From Pholiota molesta (taxonomy: Eukaryota > Basidiomycota > Agaricomycetes > Agaricales > Strophariaceae), in NCBI GenBank assembly GCA_014925825.1, contig JACGCK010000141.1, positions 1-64,000 on the forward strand: a DNA stretch of 64,000 nucleotides, given 5' to 3'. A program made the position numbers and the translations under genes. Of this stretch, positions 10,601 to 22,107 are shown piece by piece (the stretch's first letter is position 1; every line of letters starts with the position of its first letter). The notes beneath the pieces are model-generated. The model was not told where the DNA came from and did no database searches. It worked only from the letters and a program-made list of their open reading frames with translations.

Positions 10601-13408
10601 GCGTCCTCCTCCGAGGCCGGCGGGCTCGGCAGCCCGACGCCCACCGCGAATTTGCCCACAGCGTACTTCCCGTCCGCCGGCGATGGTACGGCGCGAACGG
10701 GATGGGCTCGAAGCGCGACGCCGGCGCGCGGCGCGTGGAACGCGGATGGGCGTGCGCAGCGCCGGAGGAGAGGTGCACGCCGGGCGTCGCGGGCGCGGAG
10801 AGCGTGCCCAGGCCCAGCCCCGCTGCGCATTCCGGCGTCCGGACGTCCGCCGCCTCGCCGCACGAGGCGGCGACATCCCGTCGCCAAAGCCGCCAGGCGT
10901 GAACATCTGTGCATTCTGCGCCGTCGCTGTGTGCATGGTTGTTGGCGGCGGACCGGGGCCGCCACCACCGAAATGAGGCCGGCGGGCGACATGGCAGTCC
11001 GGCTGTGGACCGCGAAATTGGGAGGCGCGGGAGGCGCGGCGGCTGGACGAGCGGGGCGGTCAAAGAAGCTGAAATCGTCGTCTGTGAACGCGTCCTCGAA
11101 TTCCATCGACATACCGCCGCCGCCGCCACCGACACCTGAGCTCCGACCCGCGTTGCCCACTGAGGGCGTCGTGTCCATCGCGCTGATGCCATCCATGCCG
11201 CCTAGGCCGTCCATACCGCCCATACCCATACCCATGCCCATCCCGAAGGACAGTCCAAGATCCCCCATGCCAAAGTCCATATCCATATCCATGTCAAGGC
11301 CGAGGTACGCTGATGAGCCTCCCGCACTGTCCATACCATACATATCGTATGACGAAGGGGCACCTGCCGCTGCATGCATATGTGGCGGCACAACAGTCGA
11401 CGCAGAAGGCGATTGGGATGGTATAGATGTCAATTCTGAGATTACATCAGTGGCAATAGACGATAATGCTGCTGCGGCTGGGGTGGAGGCAGTAGCGTCA
11501 TCTACGCGGGAGATGTAGGTCCTGTGCTGTCGGTACGCCCGCGGTGTGCGGCGTCATGTGCGGCGGCGATGGGTAGAAGTTCTGCATCGACATCGCAGTC
11601 GCCATCTGAGGCTGCGCTGCCGCATTCGATGCTGGTTGCCCAGACTGAGTGCTCGGGCCGCGATAGCGTTGGCGGAGGCTGCCCATGTGCATAGGGTGGT
11701 AAGCCGGCCGCGCTGGGCAAGGTGGCAGAAGGCGCGGGACGCGGACGCGCTCGCGTCAACCGCGGCGGGTGTCGGCGCGACGCAGATGCCGGCGTGTCGC
11801 CGTGGTCCGCGCCATCTTCGGCGATGTGCTCGCGCCATACTCTCGTTCCCTCTTCAACCGCTCGCGCTCGCGTTCCCTCTCGCGCGCGACGGCATCGACA
11901 TAACCGCCGACTTCACTTGCGACCTGCCGCAGGTCATTCGTTTTCGACAGCGTGAGCGCCTAAACGAATGCAGCGACTCCGCGGTCGGCGAGGCGAGAAT
12001 CGGCACGCCATTAGCGCGCGCATACGCGGAGGCGACGAATGTGCCAGGACCCTGAGAAACGTTGGAGAGTGACGGCATGGCGGGGCTACCTGCGGCGACG
12101 GCTGCAGCGGGGCAGGTAGTTCAGGATGTAATCCAGTGGCACGCGGGAAGACGAGCATGGTATATAGGACAGACATAGACGGGTGGGGTAGATGATAGTG
12201 ATGCCTTTGTCTTCGCCCTGTTTGTTTTCGACCTTGATCCAGCCAATGATAAATGTCGGTGTTTGGGGCGATCCGTCCGAGGGAGAGTCACCGCGGGGTA
12301 TGGATATGAGTTTGACGGGGTGCTTCCCACTGACCCGCCCCATGCCTTGGAGAGAAGCTTGGAATTGTTTAATTAGACTAGCTGTGGGTCCGGTGTAGCT
12401 GGCGAGGTAGTAAGCTGGCGTGCCGTATGGAAGCAGAGTAATTGGAGTGCCAGCCGGCAGAGGCAGCGAGCGGGAAATATCCAGAAATGATGTTGGGAGT
12501 AGCATAGGATGTACTAGGAGATGTGAGGGGGTGCCTTCCGATGTATATGAAAAGTGGATCTGCAATGGCAGAAGATCAAAGGTCTTGTGATGTTAGCTCG
12601 TATACGCGCATAAATAGGGGCGAAATACCTGTGATAGCCTTGTACTCCCAGTCAGAGGATGGTGTGATCTGGCTCATGAGGAAGCCATTCTTGAAGCGCT
12701 TGACGTGGCGCTTTACGGACGATACTGATGGCTGCGTAGACGCAATGACTATGTCGTCAATGATGCGTGCACGGACGGCATCGTAAAAATAGCTGAGGAC
12801 AGTCTGGTCGTGGTGACTGGGCAAGAGACTACAGATAGTCAGCCCAGGACGTGCAATATCGAGAAACAGACTTACGAGGAGGCGCTCGGTGGTGTAAAGA
12901 CGCGCGCGCGGCGACTGTAGAAGAGTCAGCGATGGCACAGATAGGAATGATGCATGATGTCCGTTTAGGGAAGACGTATGATGACGCTGGCTGTGGGTGG
13001 TGGGGGGACAAACGGAAATACACACACCTGCCAGACCGCCCAGGGAAAGAGAAGCAAGGAGTTCCGCCTCGGCGTGTGCTGTGTGCTGCGCGGTAATCTT
13101 GAAGGCATAGAGAAAGGGCTCGAGCCCAATGTGGACGGCGGGGAGGATGGCGTCGAGGATGGCATTTCCGCTGCGACTCTTGTCGTTGTTGCTGCTGGCA
13201 GCAGTGGTGACGTTGGCGGGTGTGGCATTGCGTGCCAGGATGGCCCTGCGAGCGAGCTCGATGGCGTCGTGGGGAGTGGTTGGAGTGGCGGGGCGGAAGA
13301 GGGCGTAGGCGACGGCGGGGCTGGGGGGCAGGGCGACGGCGGCGGCGAGGAGGGCGTCTGCGTAGGCGAGGGGGCGGGGGAGGGGGGGAGGGATGTGCGG
13401 GCGGCCAT
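7605..13408 (-). CDS. MED13: Mediator kinase-module subunit 13 (MED13/Ssn2/Srb9)
   Basis: MED13 links the CDK8 kinase module to core Mediator in the nucleus and restrains RNA polymerase II transcription. The ATG at 13406-13408 leads into a proline-rich N-terminus ([20 protein letters not shown]) and the conserved [11 protein letters not shown] region (about 12740). In the middle is the acidic [13 protein letters not shown] motif (about 11080), with an adjacent low-complexity stretch of GM and DM repeats. The C-terminal PIWI/MID-like half includes [20 protein letters not shown] (about 9500), [18 protein letters not shown] (about 9260), [13 protein letters not shown] (about 9020) and the end [18 protein letters not shown] (about 7850). 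Introns I can place are 12915-13025, 12829-12875, 9638-9709, 9338-9401 and 8413-8475. The frame is broken repeatedly, for example in a run of seven C near 13390 and near 9318, so the exact protein is uncertain. The family call is firm. Confidence 0.9.
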
Positions 13409-13436
13409 GGTGTGGGGAGGAGGAGAGGGCCGGGAG
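13409..13436. promoter_or_regulatory. Very short bidirectional promoter interval
   Basis: Only 28 bp separate the MED13 start codon (minus strand) from the first in-frame ATG of the DUF2433 gene (plus strand). The two 5' UTRs and core promoters must therefore overlap the neighbouring coding regions, unless translation of the plus-strand gene starts at the downstream ATG near 13472. Confidence 0.5.
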
Positions 13437-15835
13437 ATGCCGAAGACGGTATTTTTTGATTTGCAGTGGATGTCGTTCTTGAACGATGCAGCCATCCCCC
13501 AGACCAACGTCGACGGCGACCCGCGCGTCCCCGCTCCCCGCCCCGTCAACACACAGACCAAGGTCCTCGACACCACCCACGGCCGCATCCTATGTATCGC
13601 CGACATCCGCGGCCGTCTCTCCGCCCTCAACGACCTCGCCCGTGAGGTCAACGCCAGTGCCATCATCCACACTGGCGACTTTGGTTTCTTTGGTGCGCTG
13701 CTTGTCGTTGCCCTCACCGTACCCTACTAACTCCCTTCCAGAGGCGACGAGTCTTGACAGAATCAACGACCGCACGCTGCGCCACCTCACCATGTACTCG
13801 CCCCTCATCCCCTCCGCACAGCGCACCCACCTCCTCGCCCAAGAAAACCCACCCTCCGTCATCCGTGCCACCGTCAACATCGAGCTCCTGTCAGAGTTCC
13901 CCCTCCTCCTCGCCGGCCAGCTCAAGCTCCACGTGCCCGTCTACACTGTCTGGGGCGCCTGCGAAGACGTCCTTGTGCTCGAAAAGTTCCGCTCCGGCGC
14001 CTATGCCATCGAAAATCTCCACGTCCTCGACGAGGCCACCACCCGCTGTATCGACCTCGGCGGCGTCAAGCTTCGTCTCCTCGGCCTCGGTGGCGCCCTC
14101 GTTCCCCACAAGCTCTTTGACAACGGCGAAGGCAGCGCCACCATCGCTGGCGGCCAGGGCACCATGTGGACGACCGCCCTGCAGATTGGCGAACTCGTCG
14201 ACACTGCGCAGCGCGTCTACGACCAGACTGAGACGCGTCTACTCGTTTCACACGCGAGCCCTGGCCGCGAGGGCCTCATCGCGCAGCTCGCCCTCGTCCT
14301 CAAGGCCGACCTCACCGTGTCCGCTGGGCTGCATTTCCGTTACGCCACGAGTTACAATGAGTTCAGCGTGCAGGGCGACTTTGAAGGCTTCCGCCACAAG
14401 CTCGTCGTCGGCAAGGAGGCCTTTGACAAAGTCTGGGAAAGCGTCAAAACCCAGGTCGATGTGGTTATCGATGAGAACCAGCGGGTCCTGCTCGACAAGG
14501 CTCTGAGCGTCGTCGAGCGCCTGCCGCCTGCCCTGCCATCAGCTGGCCCAGGTGCGGCGGCGACGGGCGAGGAGCCAGCGTGGAAGAACTGCTGGAACTG
14601 GAATCTGTGCGACGCGGCCTACGGCTCGCTGGTTTTGGATATCAAGGAGGGTCGCATCAGCGCTGAGCTCAAGAGTCAAGGTACGTCCCCGAACTCTCTT
14701 TTTGTGTACCATTTCATTCATGTTTTACATTCCAGGCTTCAACTACTCGTACCGCCGCACCGCAACCGTCGCACCCACCCCCAACTCGCAAACATCGGCC
14801 CTACCCTCTGTCCAAGCCAACAACGCCTCTGTGAGAGCCAACAACACCGGTACCCAACCTGCTGCTTCCTCCAGCCAAGCCCAGACCAAGGGCCCAACCC
14901 CTGTCCCAGACCGCTCCCTGCCCCCGCACCTCGCTGGCAGGTCCGCCGCAGCGACCCCGCCACCGGCAGGCGCCAACGGCAAGGAGAGCCCCGCCCCAAG
15001 ACAAATGGCGCGCCGACAAGAAAGACGACAAGGAAAAGGCCAAGCCAAGAATGCAAGAAGGACGCGGCGAAGAAGGACGGCGCAGCGAGCACGGGCGCGC
15101 CCACGCCCGAGACGCCTGCGACGCCGGTGGTGCAGCAGGACGGGAGCGCGGAGGCGGAGGCGGAGGGTGTGAAGAGCCCGGCGATGGCAGCACGGGCGCA
15201 CGCACGCCGAAGACGGGCAAGCCGCCGCGCCATCCCTGGACGGTGTTCATGCGCATGGCGCCACAGATACAGATCTCTGAGGCCGAGATTCGTGAGTTCT
15301 TTGGCGAGGCACGGGAAGGAGTGAGTTTTCCTTTCTTTAGGTTTTCAATATTCTTTCTATTATCTTTTGACTTTCATTCCTTCTTTTTTTTTCTGGCCTG
15401 GTATATGCGCATATACTAACGGCTTTACGTCCTTCCTCTCCAGATCACACGTGTGAACATTCCACACACCTTCCCAGGCAAAGCACGCATTGCATACGTT
15501 GAATTCGGCGACGAAGAGGCCATGAAAGCAGGACTGGACAAACACGCAGTGGTATGTAACCCATTCCAACCATGTATCCTCTCTACATCACTAACACCCC
15601 TCTCTTCATCCCACAGACACTAAAAGACACCACACCGGATGTAAAACAGGCGACGGACCGCGAATCGCGCGGCGAGTCCCCGTTCCGCGGTTTCGGCGGG
15701 CGTGGGCGCGGGCGCGGCGGCCCCGGCGGCTACGCTGCGCGCGGGCTGTCGGCGGCCGGGCTAACTAGGGGCGGCGGGCCAAGAGGCGCTGGTGGAGGTG
15801 GAGGGGCCGGTGGGAATGGTGGGGGTGATTCTTAG
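13437..15835 (+). CDS. DUF2433-type calcineurin-like phosphoesterase protein with RRM-like C-terminus
   Basis: After [11 protein letters not shown] come a metallophosphatase-like segment ([20 protein letters not shown], then [11 protein letters not shown] across the first intron) and a long conserved body with [13 protein letters not shown] and [18 protein letters not shown], matching the fungal DUF2433 family of unknown function. The HTGD and SHASPGREG blocks resemble metal-binding motifs of calcineurin-like phosphoesterases, but activity is unproven. The C-terminal part is an RRM-like fold ([14 protein letters not shown] joined to [20 protein letters not shown]), followed by an RGG/glycine-rich tail. 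Phosphoesterase, charged linker, RRM and RGG together suggest RNA binding. Introns lie at 13693-13741, 14681-14735, 15321-15443 and 15552-15616. The lysine-rich linker at 14,998-15,180 has about four single-base frame breaks. Confidence 0.82.
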
Positions 15836-16902
15836 GGGTTATGGGTTCAGTGGTGTGAGGTTGATCCTGGTTCTTCTTTCTCGCATGGGCGAGACTTTTG
15901 GCGAGCGGCGGTGGCGGTGGTGGTCAGTCAGTGCTGATGCTAAATGCCGTGGTCACTATTGGCTCTCCGTGCGCGCTCGCTGGCTCGCTCTTGCGTTTCT
16001 TTTTGGCATTCGGCTTGGTCTCTACAAGTCTCCCTTTTTTGCACGTTGCATTACGCACAATATGCCCTCATTCCCTCCTCATCCATGCTTTCTTTCTTCG
16101 CCTTCATCTTCTCTGCTTTTTTGTGCTCTGGATTGTTCTGTGTTGTTTGTTTTTTGGCCTTGTTTCTATAGTTCCGATTCTTACTTTTATTTAAAATTAC
16201 TTCTCCTTCTTTCTGATCCGCTAATTTCATGAGCCGCTTGCCTTTCTATTTGAGCTACTTTGCTGCTGAATATGAAGTTGTTTAGTTGCACTTTCCCCTT
16301 ATCGGCTCTGTTTAATATCACTCAAAATTTGCTCGGCTTTTCATTTCTCCTGGTCGCTTTGCGCTGTCTGAAGAGCCGAAATAATTTGTGAATTTACCCC
16401 CAATCGATGCCTTTGCAATAGTACTGGCAAATGCACACAACAATTCAAGTCTTGCGTCCAGTTCAGCTTGATATGGTCAAGAGAATCGGACATCAGGCGT
16501 ACGAGTAGAATGCTTGTTGATGTGCCGAAACGTTCGCTTATCGGAGAGAAAAACTATGACCTCTGCTCCATATATTCCAATATTCATAAATTACGGAATG
16601 ATATATGTGTTAGCACTATTCTAGACTGCCCCATCTAGCAGTCCTCAAGCAGTGTTGCAACCTTTTCAAAGCCGGCGTAAACCTATCGGAAAAGATCGTA
16701 GAGAAATCGACTGGTAGCAAGAGGAGATACCGGACGACTTCGAAAAGGTCCATTATGTTGAGTAGGACATTCAAACTTGACGTGGAGGTGGACTCGGAGG
16801 AAGAAGAGGATTAGTGCAGTGACTAGTACGAAGATGATAGTCGTTCGCAGAGTTGTGATAGATCTACAACGGTCGGCGCCATTTCCCAAATACACTTTTG
16901 TT
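15836..16902. other. Intergenic region, T/C-rich 3' flank
   Basis: The first part (to about 16250) is strongly T/C-rich, as in a long 3' UTR of the upstream gene. The remainder is AT-rich and precedes the 3' end of DBR1 on the other strand. No supportable gene. Confidence 0.4.
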
Positions 16903-18813
16903 CTAGAATAGTAGAACATACATTAGTATACAAAATTTTACTATCTCATAATCACCAGTGCCTACACTCCAGTCTTCTCGGCAGACGGTGCCGCCGCCGT
17001 GGGGTGATCCAGGCTTCGCCATACCTGCATCGCCTGCGGCAGTCGGCGGCGGAGGGTTGATCTTGTTTGGAATATCCAGCATCCGACAAACGCCTCTGTT
17101 TGCGGGTTCGTATACCACGGTGCTATTCGGACCAAAAAAGAAAGAAAAAAAATCAGTCAAACGCCCTCAAAAAATGAGAACATAAAATCAGCGTACGTTG
17201 CGGAACTTATTCGGCCCCTCACTCCCCGGCCCAGGCGCCGTCATCGTGAACACCTGGTGCTCCAACACAGGAATCTCGCCGCGAGCGTCAACCGGTATGT
17301 TCTGCGCAACCCACTCGCGCTCCTTGGCGACAAGCGCACGCGCCTCGGCTTCATCTGGAATGCGGGCTGCTGGCGCGTCGTCGACAGGAAAGGGTGGAAT
17401 GCACGACAGATTGCGAGCCATTCCGGGTCGAAGGAGAGCAAGGGCATTCGGTGTTCAGAGGAGGTGTCGGAAGTGGTAGAATCGGAGGCAGCTGCTTCAC
17501 CAGGCTGAGGCTGGGCTGAGGCGATAGGAGCGGGTATATCGACGACTTCGAGAATTGGCGGCGCGGAGGCATTTATCGAGTGCAAGGAACTTCGTCTGGA
17601 GGATTGGGCAGGCGGAGGCGGCGGGGCGTCCACTTCTTCCTCTTCATCTTCCAACATGATTTCGTCTGGGTTTCTCGGCACGCCTTCAACAGCCGTAGAT
17701 ACACTAGGCGAGATGCCGCTGGAGTCGCAGTCGCCGGGGCGTTCGCCGGCGTTTCCGCGTCAAATTCGTCATCCTCGATCTGAATTTCGTCCGGGTTCGG
17801 TGCTGGAGCGGGAGCCGCAGGAGGGGCGCCCTCGTGTACGACCGTCGCAGCGTACCGCGTATGCAGATGCGCTGCGAACCACCAATCTGGTCTGAGCGTT
17901 CTTAGCAGGCCCATGAGCGGCGGAGAGCCCAAGACGCCCTTTTCGATGTCCTGTCGGAGGAAGGTCTTACGGCGCAGGAGGCCGTCGAGGTCGCCATGAT
18001 GCTCTATTGATTGCGGCCAGTCATGCGAGAGGAAGACGTTGGCGGATGGCAACTGGAAGGTTCAGTGTTGGTTGAGTTAGTCATCTTTTGGATAGTCGGA
18101 AGGCAATACTCCTAGAGACAGTTTTCGAACGCTGTATTCGCGGATGTGATAGATACTGCGCATAGCGCCATTGTCGTATGGGACTTTTTCATAATGGCCT
18201 GAAAGATATCATCAACAACACTTGTGAATTGGAAAGACTGAGATACACACCTAATTGAAATCATGCGATTTGAAGATTCCTGAAGCCCCTGCTATCCGGA
18301 GACCGTTCAATCGAACACTCCCAGCGTGTCCTAGGAAGTAGATATTGGGGGCTAACCATCCTCCATGGTACCTGCAAATTTTAGAGAGAAACCAAGGACA
18401 ATGAACCGAGGCACATACAGCTCCCACATGTAGTTCGAAGCCTCATGATTCCACCAATGACTATCGTCATATTGGTGCCACCTTCTCGCCTGTGTAGTAT
18501 CTGCAACCAACAATGAACGATAAGTCCAGGCAATGCAAGAAAACCGCGCAACTAACCGCACCTACTTGTAGAAATGCTGCAGCTGTCTGTACTTATTCGG
18601 TACAGCCATACATTGCAGATCTTGGTGGTTTCGGATCGCCTGAAAGTCACCGCAGATCAGAAGCGCATCGACCTTGTAACCGTTTCTGGTCTCGAGCTGT
18701 TGGATATGGCTGTAGATCGCGTCGAGCTCGCCATGGCAGCATCCTTCTATGGCAATCTAGCAAGATAATAGACGTCCGGCATAGAAATGGTTGAAGATTA
18801 AACATACCTTCAT
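16903..18813 (-). CDS. DBR1: RNA lariat debranching enzyme
   Basis: DBR1 hydrolyses the 2'-5' bond of excised intron lariats in the nucleus. The first coding exon is only ATGAAG (18808-18813). Exon 2 (18566-18756) gives [15 protein letters not shown] and [16 protein letters not shown]. The metallophosphoesterase motifs continue as [31 protein letters not shown] and [17 protein letters not shown]. The C-terminal domain is clear: [54 protein letters not shown] and [10 protein letters not shown]. Metal ligands C, H, D, N, H and the HLH motif are all present. Introns at 18757-18807 and 18501-18565 are well supported. Single missing bases are needed at about 18470, 18450, 18253, 17197 and 17088, for example to turn GGA-ATC into the GGNHE motif. 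A disordered acidic linker lies at about 17,560-17,850. Confidence 0.92.
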
Positions 18814-19023
18814 TGATATCAACTGTAGTGAAAGCAGTAAGTAATAAAAGTAGAGACGCCGAGGCGACGCGAAACTGTAACTCCGCCGTCCAAAAGCGGC
18901 CCCTGCCAGAAACGCTGCCGCCACTGCTCTTTCCGAGACCATCACTTTCATCCTTCCTCTGCATCGTATCCAAGGCTAGTCCAACTCGGACCATAGGGGA
19001 GCTGCACTATATCTAGCTGAAGG
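18814..19023. promoter_or_regulatory. Divergent promoter between DBR1 and rhomboid protease
   Basis: These 210 bp separate the start codons of two divergently transcribed genes. No separate gene or defined element is seen. Confidence 0.4.
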
Positions 19024-20262
19024 ATGCGTGCATCATTTCTGCAAAGCATCCTCAGGACGCGCTTCAACATCACTTGCAATGCGATTCAAAACCAAGCGCG
19101 ACGAAACTATTGTTCCAGCCTGAATAAGAAAGTTACTCCTAGCACACAAACGCGAATCCCACTCGCCTATGGGCCTCTAATGCAAGTCCGAATAGGCTTG
19201 CACAGTACCAGATTACCGCCTACGAACTTAAATGGAGCGTTCTCATCAAGTCCTCTCCAGCGATGGCTATCGACCTCCTCGCGTGCTTGTTTCCGAGATC
19301 ATCCTCGGCCACCACGGCAAGAATCTCGCAAATTCATGGGATTTCTAGATAAAATTCCCCAAAACGCGATATTCTACGGCATCATTGTGTTGAACTCGGC
19401 CGTATTTATGATGTGGTTTATGGCCCACCAGCAATGGGTGAGTTAGGTTCGCACACAACTTTCTATTAACAATGGTATCTGACAATTCTCATCATCGACA
19501 GAAACAACAAAGAGATCCATCAGAGATTTTCTGGATGCAGAGAAACTTTACGAATAGCTGGAACAATATCGTGTCGGGAAGAATGTACGTCATCGTCTTT
19601 CGCAAGCTATCTAAAAGACTAAATTCTATGTAGATGGACACCGCTCACTGCGTGTTTCTCACACGAGAATCTCCCTCATATTCTTCTCAATGGCTTTACA
19701 TTCTTCTTTATGGGTCCAACAGTCCTCGAAATCCTTGGCAGCCGGCAATTCATCTTTCTATATCTTGGAGGTCTGTAGATACCTTCCTCTATGAGCTTCA
19801 TCGAAGCTGTCGCCAGAACTTAATATTATGCCTGACATAGCTGGCATGTTTTCCTCTTTCACTAGCATTGCATATGCAAGAATAACTGGCAAAAAGACTA
19901 TATGTCTCATGGGGCAAGCGGTAAGTGTGATTTATTTTGCGCAACAGTTCTTAGCTCTGACATCGAGACACAGGCGCTATATTCTCCATTATCACGTATC
20001 TCGCCTGTGTGGCTCCAACAATGCAATTCGCTCTCTATGGTATTATTCCTGTTCCAGCATGGCTAGCGGTGTCTGGCCTTTTCGCATACGATATGTATTC
20101 TACCATCTCTGATACGGTGCGTGAAATTGGAAACGTTCTGAATCCCTTACCCATACGATGCTTATTATCCTGCAGAGTGGAACCATAGATACGGTGGGAC
20201 ATGTCGGGGGCGTTTTAGGCGGCTTTCTGTATTTTGTTGGAAAGCGCTTCAGAATGTTTTGA
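19024..20262 (+). CDS. PCP1: Mitochondrial rhomboid protease (PARL/Pcp1 type)
   Basis: This is an intramembrane serine protease of the mitochondrial inner membrane; the family cleaves cytochrome c peroxidase and dynamin-like Mgm1/OPA1. Exon 1 (19024-19437) encodes a long basic, serine-rich presequence and a first helix (AIFYGIIVLNSAVFMMWFMA). Exons 19502-19584 and 19634-19770 give RIWTPLTACFSHENLPHILL and FFFMGPTVLEILGSRQF. Later exons give TYLACVAPTMQFALYGIIPV, PAWLAVSGLFAYDMY and the catalytic-histidine block DTVGHVGGVLGGFLYF, ending at TGA 20260-20262. The catalytic serine motif (GASGAIFS) straddles the intron after 19919 and reads correctly only if the G run at 19911-19914 has one more base. 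Confidence 0.9.
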
Positions 20263-20699
20263 AGCGTAATGTACGTCGCGGCTATATTATAACCGCGAGC
20301 TCGATTTTTGGTGCCCAAATGTTCAGCTCATTCGTTGTGGGCCGTGGCTTCCTTCCTCTCAAGTGTCAACTATCGTGTTGATTCGTTGCCAATAGCAGTC
20401 AAGTTCGTTCAGCCCAACTATGATCATACCACCCAATTTATGCAGCCAAGTCTGATTTACCTGGGATATTTGTAATGGCTGAGCTACTACTTATTTTACT
20501 TTATTATCCTAATCACCCTTTGGCAGCCTGTGGCTTAGTGAAAGAATGTGGAAGGATTCGGAAGTCAAATCAGCGTAGTCATGTGATGACGTGAAGTGTC
20601 CTTTCACGATTGTTTTGTTCTTCATTCTTTCAACTTGATTCCAACTGAATTCACCCTAATACCTAATTTTACGATTAAGCTTGAGCTCTGCCCTTTAGG
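20263..20699. other. Intergenic region
   Basis: This region separates two plus-strand genes. A short imperfect hairpin (GCGG...CCGC) near 20279-20297 is in the likely 3' UTR of the rhomboid gene. Nothing else is seen. Confidence 0.35.
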
Positions 20700-21639
20700 A
20701 TGCATATCCCGGCACCTCTGAACCCGTCGCTTGGGCCATCTGCCGAATCATTAGCTGCTTATCCTCGAATGCCATGCGCCGGGGCAAAAGGCGAAGACAA
20801 ACCACGGACGAAGTAATACGCTTTGCGAATCGATATCTCGGGCCTTCGGTGAAGTTCACCCTCAATAGTCGTCGCTATCCAGCACCAGCCTCGCAAGACC
20901 CTCTGACTATCTTCAAGCCTATGATCAATATGTGCAGCTTCCCTGCGCCGCGCTGGATCCAAATGGACCCGGAGGCTGATGGCACCAAACACGCCGTTCT
21001 TATCTATACCGATGGATCTGCGCCGGAAAATGGGCTTTCGGATGTGCGTGCGGGGTGTGGCATACCATTCGCCCCGACGGCCGTGGCGATTTCTCGTTCC
21101 CGCTCGAGCGCGTCGGCCCCGATCCGTTGACCTCTAACCGCGCCGAACTACGCGCTGCACATGCAGCCCTGGGTCTACGGTCTGGCATGGCGAAGGCTTT
21201 GAGAAAGTGGTCATCGCGACTGACTCGGAGTACTTGGTTTTCGGGGTGAATGAATGGGTCATACGATGGAAGCAAAATGGATGGAAGAACAGTCGCGGGC
21301 AAAAGTGAAGAATATGGATTTGTGGAGATGTTGTTGACCAAGATTGAGGCTTTGGAAGCCTCGGGTATAGTCGTTCAGTTTTATTTGATTGCAAGGAAAT
21401 ACAATTTGGCAGACAAGGTAGCCAAGAAAGGAGCTGTGAGTGGGATTGCGGTTTTCTTGTTTGATTTCCATTGACATGTTATGCAGGAAGATACCGACGT
21501 TCCTACTGTGGGGTGCCTTTATACGGAGTTGCAGTATAACGGCCGTAACACCCACTTGCTGTGTCATATACACAGTAAAGATGCTGATAATCAAATAAGA
21601 GCATTTTACCAGCAAATTCTTTCCAGCTCAAAACTGTGA
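20700..21639 (+). CDS. RNase H1-like protein
   Basis: The RNase H fold is visible from about 20,990: VLIYTDGSAPENG (first catalytic Asp), SNRAELRAAHAALGLRS (Glu), VVIATDSEYLVFGVNEW (Asp) and QKVKNMDLWEMLLTKI. The segment YNLADKVAKKGA before the last intron completes the usual acidic set. RNase H cuts the RNA strand of RNA-DNA hybrids; this compact layout with an N-terminal extension is common in basidiomycetes, and a retroelement origin is unlikely because no other pol domain is present. The intron is at about 21439-21485, and the C-terminal exon ends at TGA 21637-21639. Two problems occur: the first frame from ATG 20700 stops after about 40 codons while the next frame continues, and the frame breaks at about 21057 between AGCG and WHTIRPDGRGDF. 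Both fit missing bases. The true N-terminus is uncertain. Confidence 0.75.
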
Positions 21640-22107
21640 AGTTGAGGTCTCTATCTGGCATGCACCACATTCCAACATCTGACCTGGACTTCGAAACATA
21701 TACTTAAATTAATCTATGTATATGACGCCCACGTCGTTCACTGAATGTAGAAACCATGTGAGTCTCATCATCTTCGGTTGATTGTGTGGGATAGTCGCAT
21801 GACATTATTTCCACCAGGTGTTAAGAAATGCATATGTTTTGAGCATCACCCGCGAGTGCTTTCCTTTTGATTGGTCCCCCTGCTTAATGCCTGTGTATTT
21901 ATTTCAATGCACCGTGGCATCTAGCTGACTTACGAATCATATTCATTGTTTAGATATGGGCTATCTAGGTGAACAGACGGTGATCTACGGTGATTGGCAG
22001 GATATAAACTTCGGTTCCACCTAGTCCACTCGCTTCAGGTATACTGAACTTCAAAGCTGCCAAACCACGACTGATGACTTTGTTGAGCCTTCCGTACGTT
22101 CAGTATT
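21640..22107. other. Intergenic region
   Basis: This AT-rich stretch precedes the P450 fragment. No supportable gene. Confidence 0.35.

Noticed and set aside
9617..11518. A 633-codon open frame on the + strand across the MED13 region.
   Set aside because: It is the antisense shadow of MED13 in very GC-rich sequence. The minus strand carries the conserved family motifs.
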